The position numbers and the translations under genes were made by a program. Source: Hellea sp. (GTDB lineage Bacteria > Pseudomonadota > Alphaproteobacteria > Caulobacterales > Maricaulaceae). Taken from it: DNA of 64,000 nt. The first letter of the stretch is position 1. Every line of letters starts with the position of its first letter. Below, in pieces: positions 18,380-27,415 of the stretch. The notes below the pieces were generated by a model. It did not search any database, was not told the origin of the DNA, and worked only from the letters and a program-made list of their open reading frames with translations. Where the stretch lies: NCBI GenBank assembly GCA_020628425.1, contig JAHDEZ010000004.1:1-64000 (forward strand), in the 5' to 3' direction.

Positions 18380-18415
18380 CGCCGCTTGAGATTCTAGAGA
18401 TTGAAAGGTGGAGAT

Positions 18416-18583
18416 ATGGCCAAGCCAACCACAATCAAAATTCGCCTGAATTCAACAGCTGGCACCGGTTACTTTTACGTGACCAAAAAGAACGCACGTA
18501 CTATGACCGAAAAAATGGTCAAGCGTAAGTACGACCCTGTTGTTCGCAAGCATGTTGAGTTTAAAGAAGGCAAAATTAAATAA
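18416..18583 (+). CDS. rpmG: 50S ribosomal protein L33
   Basis: 55 residues beginning [16 protein letters not shown]; the ATG at 18416 follows GGTGGAG, so the in-frame ATG at 18401 is not used. The sequence [14 protein letters not shown]...[18 protein letters not shown] is characteristic of L33. It has no CxxC pairs, so it is the zinc-free form. It sits alone between a strong promoter and a clear terminator, and faces pleD, an arrangement also known around divK-pleD in Caulobacter relatives. Confidence 0.96.
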   Translation: MAKPTTIKIRLNSTAGTGYFYVTKKNARTMTEKMVKRKYDPVVRKHVEFKEGKIK

Positions 18584-18608
18584 ATCGAACGTGATTCGAT
18601 AAAGCAAA

Positions 18609-18630
18609 AGCCGCCGTCAGGCGGCTTTTT
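18609..18630 (+). terminator. Intrinsic terminator after rpmG
   Basis: A GC-only 6-base stem (GCCGCC, loop GTCA, GGCGGC) is followed by TTTTT and preceded by AAAA, so it can act in both directions. It closes rpmG and overlaps the last codons of convergent pleD. Confidence 0.85.
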
Positions 18631-19975
18631 GTATGGTCGCAGCCTTCACATTGTTCCGGCCTTCACGCTTAGCTTTGTAGAGCGCCGAATCTGCCCGTTT
18701 AAAAACCTCGCGTAATTTTTCGCCTTGCGCGACTTGAGCGACGCCAGCACTCATCGTTATAGATAGCGCCTGACCATCCACATAGATGGGCGTACCGCCG
18801 ATGAGACCACGGATCCGGTCCGCGGCAAACATGGCATCATCCAGCACCGTATTGGGCATAGCGATCATAAACTCTTCACCGCCATAACGACTAACAATAT
18901 CGATGGCCCGCATATGTGTGACCAAACGAGTCGCGACCTCTTTTAGAATATCGTCGCCAATATCATGCCCAAGGATATCGTTGACACGTTTAAAATGGTC
19001 GATATCAAAGACAATAATTGAAAACGGCTCACCCTTTTCGATGGACTCAAATAGAGGTGCCACAGATCTTTCGAAATATCTTCGGTTCCCCAATCCCGTC
19101 AAAGGATCGGCGACAACCATTTCCAGGTCTTGATTGAAGTTTTCCTGCAGAGCGTCGGAATAAAACTTCCGTTTCAGCTGCGTATTTACTCTGGCGATCA
19201 GTTCCTGCTTTTCAATGGGCCGCATCAGCGTATCATTAATCCCCAGATCATAAGCACGAACGAACCGATTCTCATCTTCGGGTGTTCCGACCAGAAGCAC
19301 AGGAATATTCCGGGTCTCGTGATCAAATTTTAGAGACGCACAAACTCTTAGACCATCAAAGTTTTCCGATGTCAGACTGACAATTATCAGGTCCGTGTCG
19401 GAGGGTTTACGTCCGACGACCTCTTCGGGTCGTGTGGCGATCGTGAAGTTATGTATATCTTGCAAAGGTGCTGTTAATTGCTGAGCCCGCTTATTGTGAT
19501 CTTCGAGAACTACAATGCGTCCTTTACGTTTTTCAATCTCCTGAACCACGGTTCTGGAATTCGCCAGAGAATGTCCCGTATGGCTAAGTAATTGGTCGGT
19601 GACCATTTTTAGCCGGAGCAGAGATTTGACCCGTGCCAACAGATTGAAGTCATCAAATGGCTTGGTAATGAAATCGTCAGCACCGGATTCCAGCCCGCGA
19701 ATCCGATCTTTGGTGCCATCAAGGGCTGTCACCATAATCACAGGAATATGATATGTATCTGGATTATTCTTAAGTTTGCGACAAGTTTCAAAGCCGTCCA
19801 TGCCTGGCATGATCGCGTCCATAAGAATTAAGTCAACGCGTTCGTCTTTGATTTTCTCTAATGCCTCTTCGCCGGATTGCGCCAAAAGAACGTCGTAATA
19901 TTCAGCCGAGAGCTTAACCTGCAAAAGGTGCAGATTGGGCGCCAGGTCATCGACGATCAAAATACGGGCACTCAT
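18617..19975 (-). CDS. pleD: Response regulator / diguanylate cyclase PleD
   Basis: 452 residues in the PleD layout REC-REC-GGDEF. The first receiver has the phosphorylated Asp53 in LILMDAIMPGMDG, the same number as in Caulobacter PleD. The second receiver (about 150-270) has lost the acceptor Asp (IIVSLTSENF) and is an adaptor. The cyclase domain has an active GGEEF with the product-inhibition site RxxD (RAID) five residues before it. It makes c-di-GMP at the cell pole and drives the swarmer-to-stalked programme in Caulobacter. It lies 12 bases downstream of divK in one operon. Confidence 0.95.
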   Translation of the reverse strand: MSARILIVDDLAPNLHLLQVKLSAEYYDVLLAQSGEEALEKIKDERVDLILMDAIMPGMDGFETCRKLKNNPDTYHIPVIMVTALDGTKDRIRGLESGADDFITKPFDDFNLLARVKSLLRLKMVTDQLLSHTGHSLANSRTVVQEIEKRKGRIVVLEDHNKRAQQLTAPLQDIHNFTIATRPEEVVGRKPSDTDLIIVSLTSENFDGLRVCASLKFDHETRNIPVLLVGTPEDENRFVRAYDLGINDTLMRPIEKQELIARVNTQLKRKFYSDALQENFNQDLEMVVADPLTGLGNRRYFERSVAPLFESIEKGEPFSIIVFDIDHFKRVNDILGHDIGDDILKEVATRLVTHMRAIDIVSRYGGEEFMIAMPNTVLDDAMFAADRIRGLIGGTPIYVDGQALSITMSAGVAQVAQGEKLREVFKRADSALYKAKREGRNNVKAATIQKAA

Positions 19976-19987
19976 TGATAAATACCC

Positions 19988-20353
19988 TTATTTTACAAAT
20001 TTTCGAATAGTTTCCAAAAATGAAGAGACATTGATAGGCTTGGAAATATAAGCCTCGCACCCCCCGTCTCGGATACGCTTTTCATCACCTTTCATAGCGA
20101 AGGCTGTTACGGCAATGATTGGAATATTTGCCAGCGATTTATCATCCTTGATCCATTTGGTGACTTCCAGACCGGAAACTTCCGGCAGTTGAATATCCAT
20201 TAGAATGAGATCGGGCTGAAATTGCTTCGCCAGATTAATGGCCTTCAAACCCTCACGGGTCTGACGAGTTTCAAATCCATGAGCATCCAGCAAGTCAGAG
20301 AAGAGCTTCATATTGAGCTCATTATCTTCGACTATAAGGACTTTTTTCGGCAT
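19988..20353 (-). CDS. divK: Single-domain response regulator DivK
   Basis: 121 residues, one receiver domain and no output domain. The start [20 protein letters not shown] is nearly the text-book DivK N-terminus and puts the phospho-acceptor at Asp53 ([13 protein letters not shown]); Thr in VTAFA and Lys in SKPIN complete the active site. An in-frame ATG four codons upstream (20365) has a better-placed GGAA and could be the real start. DivK is the switch between the PleC/DivJ kinases and CckA-CtrA in Caulobacter-type cells, so its presence with pleD implies asymmetric or budding division. Confidence 0.94.
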   Translation of the reverse strand: MPKKVLIVEDNELNMKLFSDLLDAHGFETRQTREGLKAINLAKQFQPDLILMDIQLPEVSGLEVTKWIKDDKSLANIPIIAVTAFAMKGDEKRIRDGGCEAYISKPINVSSFLETIRKFVK

Positions 20354-20463
20354 AATCTGTAACATGCTTCCAATTCACCCGGTTCTTACGTTTATTATTA
20401 TGGTCGTATTAAACACCAATATCCTTAATCAAGCGTGTGTAATTCCTTTACAAGGCCTTAAAA

Positions 20464-20478
20464 GAACATAAAAAGAAC
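20464..20478 (+). promoter_or_regulatory. Candidate LexA (SOS) box upstream of dinB
   Basis: Two direct GAAC half-sites in an A-rich run, read here as seven bases apart, lie just upstream of the dinB start. GTTC-N7-GTTC (the same on the other strand) is the established LexA operator of alphaproteobacteria, and dinB is a classic SOS gene. The spacing sits in a homopolymer-rich stretch and is the point to verify. Confidence 0.5.
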
Positions 20479-20485
20479 ATTAATT

Positions 20486-21802
20486 TTGACGGAAAACGTG
20501 GAATTGTCGGGAAAAACTCAAACATATTGCCGAGACTGCGCCCATCCGGGGCTACGAGACCAACCCTGCTCTCATTGCGGCGGACGCAATGGGCTCTTCC
20601 ATCCTGAACTGTCTGAGTTGTCGATTGCCCATGTGGATTGCGACGCTTTTTATGCCTCTATAGAAAAAAGAGACAATCCTGACATCGCCCATAAACCTGT
20701 GGTTATTGGCGGCGGCGTCAGAGGCGTGGTCTCCGCGGCCTGCTATGTCGCACGTATGTATGGTGTGCGTTCTGCCATGCCCATGTTCAAAGCGCGTAAG
20801 GCCTGCCCCGAAGCCGTTGTCATAAAACCCAATATGCAGAAATATGCGAAAGAAGGACGGCGCATCAAAGATATGATGCTGGATCTGACACCCCTTGTTG
20901 AACCTCTATCTATAGATGAGGCCTTTTTAGATTTGACAGGCACCTCACGATTGCACGGCCAAACACCAGCACAAAGCCTAATCGGTCTACAAAACCGTAT
21001 CCACAAAGACATTGGTGTCACAGTATCTGTTGGCCTGAGTTACAATAAGTTTCTGGCTAAAACCGCATCAGATCTCGACAAGCCCTCCGGTTTTGCTGTT
21101 TTAGGGCAGAGCGACGCTCAGGATTTCCTCAAAGATAAGCCGGTAGGGTTTATATTTGGAGTAGGTCCGTCTTTTGCCCGATCTCTCACCAAGGTAGGTA
21201 TAAAAACAATCGCTGACGTTCGTCGCAGGGACGATAATTTCATGATGAAGAATTTTGGCGATGCCGGATTGCGTCTCGCCCGATTGGCCCGTGCCGAAGA
21301 TCTCCGTAACGTCAGCCCTGACAACGAACGCAAATCCATTTCAGCTGAAACCACGTTTAACGACGATATATCTGATCCAGAGGCTTTAATGGACCGTTTG
21401 TGGATGCTGTGCGTCAAAACAGCGGATCGTTCAAAAGCTACCGAATTGGCAGGGCGCGTCGTAACGCTCAAACTCAAAACCAGGCAATTCGAAACCATTA
21501 CCCGGCGCCGAACATTGTCTCAACCGATTCAGCTTGCCGATGCAATCTACCATGCCCTTGAACCTTTATTAATCAAAGAAGCCAATGGTCGGAAATTTCG
21601 ACTTTTGGGCGCTGGCATAGCAGACCTGTCGCCACCTGTCGGCGACAGTGGCAATTTGCTGGATCCTGGGTCTGTCAAAAGAGGTCTGGCAGAACGCGCT
21701 TCGGACACCGCTCGTGCAAAATTTGGGAAAGACGCCATCGTCAAAGGACGTGAATTTCGCGCGCGGCGCAAAAGTGATTTGAAATCAAAGCCAAAATCAT
21801 GA
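20486..21802 (+). CDS. dinB: DNA polymerase IV (Y family) with N-terminal zinc ribbon
   Basis: 438 residues, longer than E. coli DinB (about 350) because of an N-terminal ribbon with CRDC and CSHC pairs in residues 14-36. The polymerase starts at AHVDCDAFYASIEKR and has YVARMYGVRSAMP, SIDEAFLDLTG and the little-finger region. It performs error-prone translesion synthesis. The TTG at 20486 is the first start that includes the zinc ribbon, and this ribbon is known in alphaproteobacterial DinB proteins, so the start is credible. The end is basic (FRARRKSDLKSKPKS) with no obvious QLxLF clamp motif at the terminus. A likely LexA box precedes it. Confidence 0.93.
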   Translation: MTENVELSGKTQTYCRDCAHPGLRDQPCSHCGGRNGLFHPELSELSIAHVDCDAFYASIEKRDNPDIAHKPVVIGGGVRGVVSAACYVARMYGVRSAMPMFKARKACPEAVVIKPNMQKYAKEGRRIKDMMLDLTPLVEPLSIDEAFLDLTGTSRLHGQTPAQSLIGLQNRIHKDIGVTVSVGLSYNKFLAKTASDLDKPSGFAVLGQSDAQDFLKDKPVGFIFGVGPSFARSLTKVGIKTIADVRRRDDNFMMKNFGDAGLRLARLARAEDLRNVSPDNERKSISAETTFNDDISDPEALMDRLWMLCVKTADRSKATELAGRVVTLKLKTRQFETITRRRTLSQPIQLADAIYHALEPLLIKEANGRKFRLLGAGIADLSPPVGDSGNLLDPGSVKRGLAERASDTARAKFGKDAIVKGREFRARRKSDLKSKPKS

Positions 21803-21820
21803 ATAGTCATTTCATAAATT

Positions 21821-23834
21821 ATGGAAATTGGGATGCACACGATGTCTTCTAACTGGCTTAAAACAACCTTGATCATTGGATGCAGTCTCCTTCCTTTTCA
21901 GATAGGGCACACACAACAATCGGATTTACTAAAAGATATCGAGGCTGAAATCGCGGCAGAACTTGCGGATCTCGGTGATATTTACAAAGTGACAGCCCCA
22001 TCAGATGAGCTGGCAACCAAAGCCGCCATTACCTTCCACGGACAACTTTTGGAATCAGAGCCGTCGACACGTTCTCATATTTTGACCCTGACAGAGGCAG
22101 AAACCGCACGACTGAAATCCTTCGGCTTTAAAATTGAGACGGCCCTGGTTTCGCAGACCGCTATAAACGTCACCGACTGGGACAAATGGCGGCCAAAGAC
22201 GAAAAACTGGCCAATGCTTTCACGTCGCAAAACATTACTGGCATCCCTGGATATAGTTGTTACGAAACCGTCGAAGAAACCTTTGCAGACGCTCAGGAAT
22301 TAGCGGCCGATTACCCTGCCCTCGCCGGTATGATAGATATTGGCGATAGTTGGGAGAAGGCCTCTGGTTTAGGCGGGTATGACCTCAATGTCCTAAAAAT
22401 TACCAATTCCGCCATTTCGGGCGAAAAGCCGAAACTCTTTATTCACAGTGCCATGCATGCCCGAGAATATACGACGGCTGCCCTGACATTGGATTTTGCC
22501 AGTGAGCTTCTGCGCCGTTACCACACTGATGCTGATACCCGCTGGATTGTGGATCAGCATGAAATTCACATCCTGTTTCATATGAACCCAGACGGTCGCA
22601 AAAAAGCCGAGGACGGACTATTATGGCGAAAGAACACAAATACGAATTATTGTGGCACTAGCAGCAATTCCAGAGGCGCCGACCTCAACCGTAATTTTAC
22701 CCATAGCTGGAACTCCACGACAGGCGTTGGTTCCAGCGGCAATGTATGTTCATCGACCTATCGCGGTCCAACGGCAGCGTCCGAGCCGGAAACGCAAGCC
22801 GTCGAGAGTTATGTTCGCAGCCTGTTTTCCGATAATCGGGGACCAGCTAATACGGACGCAGCTCCTGACGATACTATGGGGCTTCACCTGGACATTCACA
22901 GCTATAGCGAGCTTATTCTTTGGCCATGGGGAGACGTTAATACACCAGCGCCAAATGGGCCGGCTTTGCAAACGCTGGGACGTAAACTGGCCTTTTTCAA
23001 TGGCTATAACCCACTCAATCTATTGGACTATATCCGACGGACGGCACAAGCGACGCCATCAGTTACGGTGAACTTGGCGTACCTGCCCTGACCTATGAGC
23101 TGGGCACAGCCTTTTTCCAAAGCTGCGACGTCTATCAATCAACAGTGCGCCCCGATAATTTACCATCATTGAAATATGCTGCCAAAATCATTCGCGCGCC
23201 GTATAAGCTGCCGGCTGGCCCTGAGGTCCACAGCCTGACCATTAATGGCGGCACGGATGGATATGCAAGCACCGGAGACATCGTTCCAATTCGAGCGCGA
23301 GCCGATGACACTCGTTTTGAAAATAAAAACGGCAATGAGCCCAGCCAGACAATCGTCGAGGCGGAATATTATATTAACAGCTATCCATGGGAGAGCGGTG
23401 CCGTCGCGCATACTATGACGGCAGAGGACGGGGCTTTTAGCACAAAACGCGAGTTCATCACGGCATCCATTGACACAGCGGAGTTGAACCCCGGTCGAAA
23501 CATGATTTGGGTGCGTGCCAAAGATGCTAATGGTAATTGGGGGCCAGGCACGGCCGGTTTCTTAATTCTGCCGCTTGTGCTTAATCAGCCACCAGACGCT
23601 AAATGGTGGTATCGATGCGACGGCTTGACTTGTGACTTTTTCGCCAATCAATCTAATGATCCGGACGGCGAAATCGTCAGCTATTACTGGAAGTTCGAAA
23701 ACAATACACCCGGTGTATTTGGCCGGAATGTCACCCATACATTTTCAACATCTGGTATTCACCGACCATTTTTGACTGTGAAAGATGATGATGGTGCCAA
23801 AACCAAGAAAAGGCGACGTCTGGTTTTACCTTAG
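21821..23834 (+). pseudogene. Exported M14 zinc carboxypeptidase with C-terminal PKD-like domain, broken by two frameshifts
   Basis: Three consecutive reading frames encode one protein of about 670 residues. Segment 1 (21821-22186) has a signal peptide and propeptide-like part. Segment 2 (22186-23010) has the M14 core: zinc ligands in HSAMHAREY, NPDGRKK, RGADLNRNF and the third ligand in LHLDIHSYSE. Segment 3 (23013-23834) resumes as TQSIGLYPTDGTSDD, with the catalytic Glu in TYELGTAFF, then a PKD-like domain ending PFLTVKDDDGA. Each break equals one missing base, in AAA at 22184-22186 and CCC at 23010-23012. No fragment alone has a full active site. This is either real decay or homopolymer sequencing error; clean coding on both sides favours a recent event or an error. 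Confidence 0.88.
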
Positions 23835-24433
23835 TTCCGGTAGCTTTTGAAATATTCGACAATCTCTTCTTCCGTTCGACTGGCTGCGTTGCGCCAAGTG
23901 GGGGCGGTGTCAAGATTTAGGACCTCTCCGTCAGTACTTAGAATGAATACGGTCGGTGTGCCGACTATATCTTCAACTCCCAGTGACTGAGCTATATCAA
24001 CATTTCGGTTCTTTTCACCGACATCAATATAAACCTGTTCAAAATAGGGCGTGATATTCGCGGCCCTGAATTCTGGATTTTCAAAATAATAAGCCAGTCC
24101 GCGACTATCATGGCACCAATTGGCCCCCATTACGATGATCGCACGTTTACCACTCAAGGCCGCCGCATCCTGAGTTGCATTCAGATCCGCCCAACCATCG
24201 CGTTCAGCGTCATATGGCCTGGGACTATTTTTGTGATGAGGGTCAGGCCCATCATGGCCCTCAGCATGCTCATCTTTATGCTGGTCATGCTCCGCTTCGG
24301 AAATTACGGGCGTTTCATCGAGGACAGCGCCCTCTTGAACCTCTTTATCACTGTCGATAGGAATGTCAGTTTGAGCACAACTTGATGCCCCCAATGTGAA
24401 AAACGCGAACACGGAAAATAATAATCTGACCAT
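23831..24433 (-). CDS. Thioredoxin-fold lipoprotein with CxxS site and His-rich linker
   Basis: 200 residues. The N-terminus MVRLLFSVFAFFTLGASSC ends in a lipobox (ASSC), so it is probably a lipoprotein. Residues about 45-70 form a His/Asp/Glu-rich stretch (EHDQHKDEHAEGHDG, then DPHHK) that could bind metal. The rest is a thioredoxin fold of the DsbD-gamma/Thioredoxin_7 kind: IIVMGANWCHDS with Cys107 but Ser in place of the second Cys, and the cis-Pro in VGTPTVFI. With one Cys it is unlikely to be a normal disulfide reductase; isomerase, metallochaperone or peroxidase-like roles are possible. Its stop codon overlaps that of the upstream convergent carboxypeptidase gene. Confidence 0.8.
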   Translation of the reverse strand: MVRLLFSVFAFFTLGASSCAQTDIPIDSDKEVQEGAVLDETPVISEAEHDQHKDEHAEGHDGPDPHHKNSPRPYDAERDGWADLNATQDAAALSGKRAIIVMGANWCHDSRGLAYYFENPEFRAANITPYFEQVYIDVGEKNRNVDIAQSLGVEDIVGTPTVFILSTDGEVLNLDTAPTWRNAASRTEEEIVEYFKSYRN

Positions 24434-24507
24434 AAGCTCCTATAGCTTTAAAACTTTATTTTACAAATAGGCTTGTCACACCAAATAGAGAACCGCATAC
24501 ACGCGTC

Positions 24508-25134
24508 ATGTCCTGGTTAAAATTCTTCAGTCGGAAATTCCGCCCTAAGAAACCCGAGGCCTATATCCCGCCTCCCTCACAAACGCCGCGTCCGTTTAAG
24601 GTCAGGCGCCATTTCTTTAATCTGAAAAACGTTCAATGCTATGGCACGTTTTTTCCTTTTTGGGCGGGCTGGATTTCCGCCGGTCATGTTTTAACCAGCA
24701 GCCAACATAAATGGCCCGGATTTACGGGCAATGGTGCTGTCGATTTATGGCCGGATGGACTGGACGCCGCGCTGAAAGGCTGCCGATTGCCGGATAGTCC
24801 GCCTCCTGCCCCTTATGGCGGGCAACTCATCCGGGTCATGGGATTCCCGGCTGGATCCCGGCATCTCGAAACACGGATGGGCAAAGTCTATATGGAAAGA
24901 AACACTGGTTCAGGTCACTGGATCGCCCATATCAAAGCCCCAGATGAACCCGTCGTAACCGGAATGAGCGGCGGGCCTGTGATCGATATCAAAACAGACC
25001 TGCCCATTGGCATATTGATTACGCGAAACTCACCCGCTGACTTGGACAGAGATGAAGTTCCTGATCAAAGTTGTGACTTTATCGCACTGTCCTCTGTTTG
25101 GCATGCCATACAAAAAGCTCAATCTGTCGTCTGA
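24508..25134 (+). CDS. Trypsin-like serine protease domain protein
   Basis: 208 residues with a compact chymotrypsin-fold pattern: His60 in ISAGHVLTS, Asp86 in DGLDAALKG and Ser154 in GMSGGPVID, in the correct order and spacing for the catalytic triad. No signal peptide or membrane helix is visible (the N-terminus is basic, MSWLKFFSRKFRPKKP), so a cytoplasmic site is predicted unless export is non-classical. The segment MGFPAGSRHLETR before the Ser resembles S1/HtrA-type proteases, but there is no PDZ domain. Substrate unknown. It is convergent with, and overlaps by 16 bases, a tail-anchored membrane protein gene. Confidence 0.78.
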   Translation: MSWLKFFSRKFRPKKPEAYIPPPSQTPRPFKVRRHFFNLKNVQCYGTFFPFWAGWISAGHVLTSSQHKWPGFTGNGAVDLWPDGLDAALKGCRLPDSPPPAPYGGQLIRVMGFPAGSRHLETRMGKVYMERNTGSGHWIAHIKAPDEPVVTGMSGGPVIDIKTDLPIGILITRNSPADLDRDEVPDQSCDFIALSSVWHAIQKAQSVV

Positions 25135-25988
25135 AGCATATCAATATCAACGCCTAAAAACTGTAGAAAGGCGATGACGATTGCAGACAAAAACAGAAGC
25201 ATGATGATCACGAAAAGAATATAAAGGTCGCTGACAGGTTTAGACGGCTCTTTTGGCGCAGCAGGTTCTGATGGGGTCTGCCAGTCCTCCAGTTTGTTCT
25301 TGGCGGCCTTGCCTACTGGCGATTCTATAAAGGAAGATGTCCAGGATTTGATTTTCTCCCGTCGAGCCTGGCGATTATTCAGAGCCCGTAAAGCCTCTCT
25401 ATGGGCCTTTCCTGCTTCGGGCTCAACCGTATCGATCTCCGTCAATGGGAGAATTCCGTCCAAGTCCGGCTCCACAATTTCGCCGGTATATTCTAGCGTA
25501 AGCGCACCCCGGTTACCACGGCGAAATATAGCGACAGGAGAAAATCTGTCCTCATAATGACGCGGCGGTGTGGACCCTAGAAACAAGGCCATTGGCTCGC
25601 CCTTTGGCTCCCAATTTAACCTGTCTCGTGAAATCGCATCAACATCGGGCCGCCCATTGGCATCAAAAGACACGCCCGCCGTCAGGGCGCCGGTTTTTCC
25701 CTCAACAAAAATTGGAAATTTTGGGTCCACTTCAAAAGGCAGCGGCGCTTTTAAGGTTTCGAACCAGTCCTTCAAATCTGGTTCATTCTCAATAGAAAAA
25801 CCAATTGCAACGATAACACCTGTCTCTTTTTCCTGACGCGATACGATGACAACAGCTGATTTAAATAATGGATACTTTTCAAGGACCGCCTCAATTGCCG
25901 GCTTAACCTCTGCTTTTAAAAAAGCCTCACGCTGTTTCCGGGCCTGAGCCGGCGTATATTTTTTGATAATGTCATCTTGGAAAGACAT
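25119..25988 (-). CDS. Tail-anchored membrane protein, unknown function
   Basis: 289 residues. The long N-terminal part is soluble and charged (it begins MSFQDDIIKKYTPAQARKQ), with a Pro/Lys-rich linker (SEPAAPKEPSKPVSD) before one strong hydrophobic helix near the C-terminus (LYILFVIIMLLFLSAIVIAFL) and a short acidic tail. This predicts a C-tail anchor with a cytoplasmic body. No family was recognised. The 3' end overlaps the trypsin-like gene on the other strand, and proC lies 18 bases upstream on the same strand, so it may share the proC transcript. Confidence 0.72.
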   Translation of the reverse strand: MSFQDDIIKKYTPAQARKQREAFLKAEVKPAIEAVLEKYPLFKSAVVIVSRQEKETGVIVAIGFSIENEPDLKDWFETLKAPLPFEVDPKFPIFVEGKTGALTAGVSFDANGRPDVDAISRDRLNWEPKGEPMALFLGSTPPRHYEDRFSPVAIFRRGNRGALTLEYTGEIVEPDLDGILPLTEIDTVEPEAGKAHREALRALNNRQARREKIKSWTSSFIESPVGKAAKNKLEDWQTPSEPAAPKEPSKPVSDLYILFVIIMLLFLSAIVIAFLQFLGVDIDMLQTTD

Positions 25989-26006
25989 AGGCTTAATATG
26001 GCTGGC

Positions 26007-26825
26007 TTAACTGTCTTTGCCAAGCTCCTGAGACCTTCGATAGGCAGCATTAACACCCTCTCGCAATACCTTGGGTAAGCCGTTTTCCGTCATCAACACA
26101 TCCAGCGCCGCTTGAGTCGTTCCATTCGGCGAGGTCACGGCCTGCCGAAGCTCGGTCGCGCTCTGTCCTGTTTGCGCTATCAAAGCGCCTGCCCCAATAA
26201 ACGTTTGTGTCGCCAACTGTCTTGCCTGATCTTCCGACAAACCGATCGCTTGTCCCGCCCCCGTCAACGCCTCAACCATATGGAAAAAGTAAGCCGGACC
26301 TGACCCGGATACAGCCGTTACCATGTCTATCATCGCCTCGTTATCCAACTCGATAACCGTGCCAACAGCACCTAGTAATTTGGTGACATGCTTCTTTCGC
26401 GAAGCATTAAGATTTTTACCCGCAATAAAGGCCGTAACCCCCTTGCCAATCGAGGCTGGTGTATTGGGCATGGCCCGCACGATGGCCCTCCCGGGAAATG
26501 TTTCCTGAAGCCGTTCCACTGTGATGCCGGCCATAATAGATATCACTGTACAGTCCGGCGGCAGACAAAGCGCTATCTCAGGTCCAATCGCGTCAAAGGA
26601 TTGAGGTTTGATCGCCAACAAAACAAACTCTGCTGTGGCCACATTATATTCGAGCCGTTCGACATGACTTGCGCCCTTGCTGATAACGGATTTAGCTCCG
26701 TCGCCCGCCCGCGGATCAACCACAAGCAGGTCTTTGATAGCCACTATCGGTTTTTTACCAGACGTCCAACCGGAGAGCATGGCACCGCCCATTCGGCCCG
26801 CCCCAATAACAATGTGTGTACTCAT
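26007..26825 (-). CDS. proC: Pyrroline-5-carboxylate reductase
   Basis: 272 residues, full length. It reduces pyrroline-5-carboxylate to proline with NAD(P)H, the last step of proline synthesis. The Rossmann start IVIGAGRMGGAMLSGW, the AIKPQ segment (LLAIKPQSFD), and the family signature in the C-terminal dimerisation domain (AVSGSGPAYFFHMVEAL through LRQAVTSPNGTTQAAL) are all present. It follows the YbjN-domain gene by nine bases, a pairing widespread in alphaproteobacteria. Confidence 0.97.
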   Translation of the reverse strand: MSTHIVIGAGRMGGAMLSGWTSGKKPIVAIKDLLVVDPRAGDGAKSVISKGASHVERLEYNVATAEFVLLAIKPQSFDAIGPEIALCLPPDCTVISIMAGITVERLQETFPGRAIVRAMPNTPASIGKGVTAFIAGKNLNASRKKHVTKLLGAVGTVIELDNEAMIDMVTAVSGSGPAYFFHMVEALTGAGQAIGLSEDQARQLATQTFIGAGALIAQTGQSATELRQAVTSPNGTTQAALDVLMTENGLPKVLREGVNAAYRRSQELGKDS

Positions 26826-26834
26826 ATCCCGCCT

Positions 26835-27368
26835 TTAGGGATTGGCTGCCAGATCAACAAGAGCTGATGTCAGCGCATCTTCGGGGGATTTCCCGGCCCA
26901 TATAACATATTGGGTCGCGGGATAGCCACGCTCTGCAGCATCCAGTGCCTGTGTAATCAGATCCTGTGCTTGCTCGATCAATAGCTTTGCACCGCCTCTT
27001 AAAGAATGACTGTGCCGATAAACTAGTGCATTGCTTTGATGCCAGAAATCAAAATGACCATGTGTTAGCCGTTCATTGATAAGCGACATTAGCCGGCACA
27101 TATCATCACTGCGCCCTCCCGGTGATCGCCCATCAAAGGCCAGAAACAGTGAAATTGATTCTGGCTCAGCATCCCATGTCAGGATCAAATCATGATGGCA
27201 CCAGAGACCTGGTAATGTGATATGAATTTCCTCAGGCTTCACGCGCTCGAACTCAAAATGTTCGGCAATAGCGATGCGCTCGAAAACATCCAGAGGGTTT
27301 CCTCTGTCTGGCATGGCCTCGGCTAATCTAGCCGCAGGTCGCAAACAATATTCGTCCGCGATTGTCAT
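26835..27368 (-). CDS. YbjN domain-containing protein
   Basis: 177 residues, soluble, of the alphaproteobacterial YbjN-like group with the pattern GLWCHHDLILTWDAEPESI and FLAFDGRSPGGRSDD, resembling type III secretion chaperone folds. The long helical C-terminus includes LLIEQAQDLITQALDAAERG. The biochemical role is unknown; E. coli YbjN affects motility and stress tolerance. It directly precedes proC with a nine-base gap, so the two form an operon. The call rests on sequence pattern and on its conserved neighbour. Confidence 0.8.
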   Translation of the reverse strand: MTIADEYCLRPAARLAEAMPDRGNPLDVFERIAIAEHFEFERVKPEEIHITLPGLWCHHDLILTWDAEPESISLFLAFDGRSPGGRSDDMCRLMSLINERLTHGHFDFWHQSNALVYRHSHSLRGGAKLLIEQAQDLITQALDAAERGYPATQYVIWAGKSPEDALTSALVDLAANP

Positions 27369-27415
27369 AAAGCCCCTCGACTCACTCTATTATGAGTAAA
27401 AATCTACGAGATTCG

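Noticed and set aside
22184-23012. Programmed -1 frameshifting as an explanation for the split carboxypeptidase
   Set aside because: Neither site has a slippery heptamer of the X XXY YYZ kind, and two separate shifts would be needed; missing bases in AAA and CCC explain both more simply.
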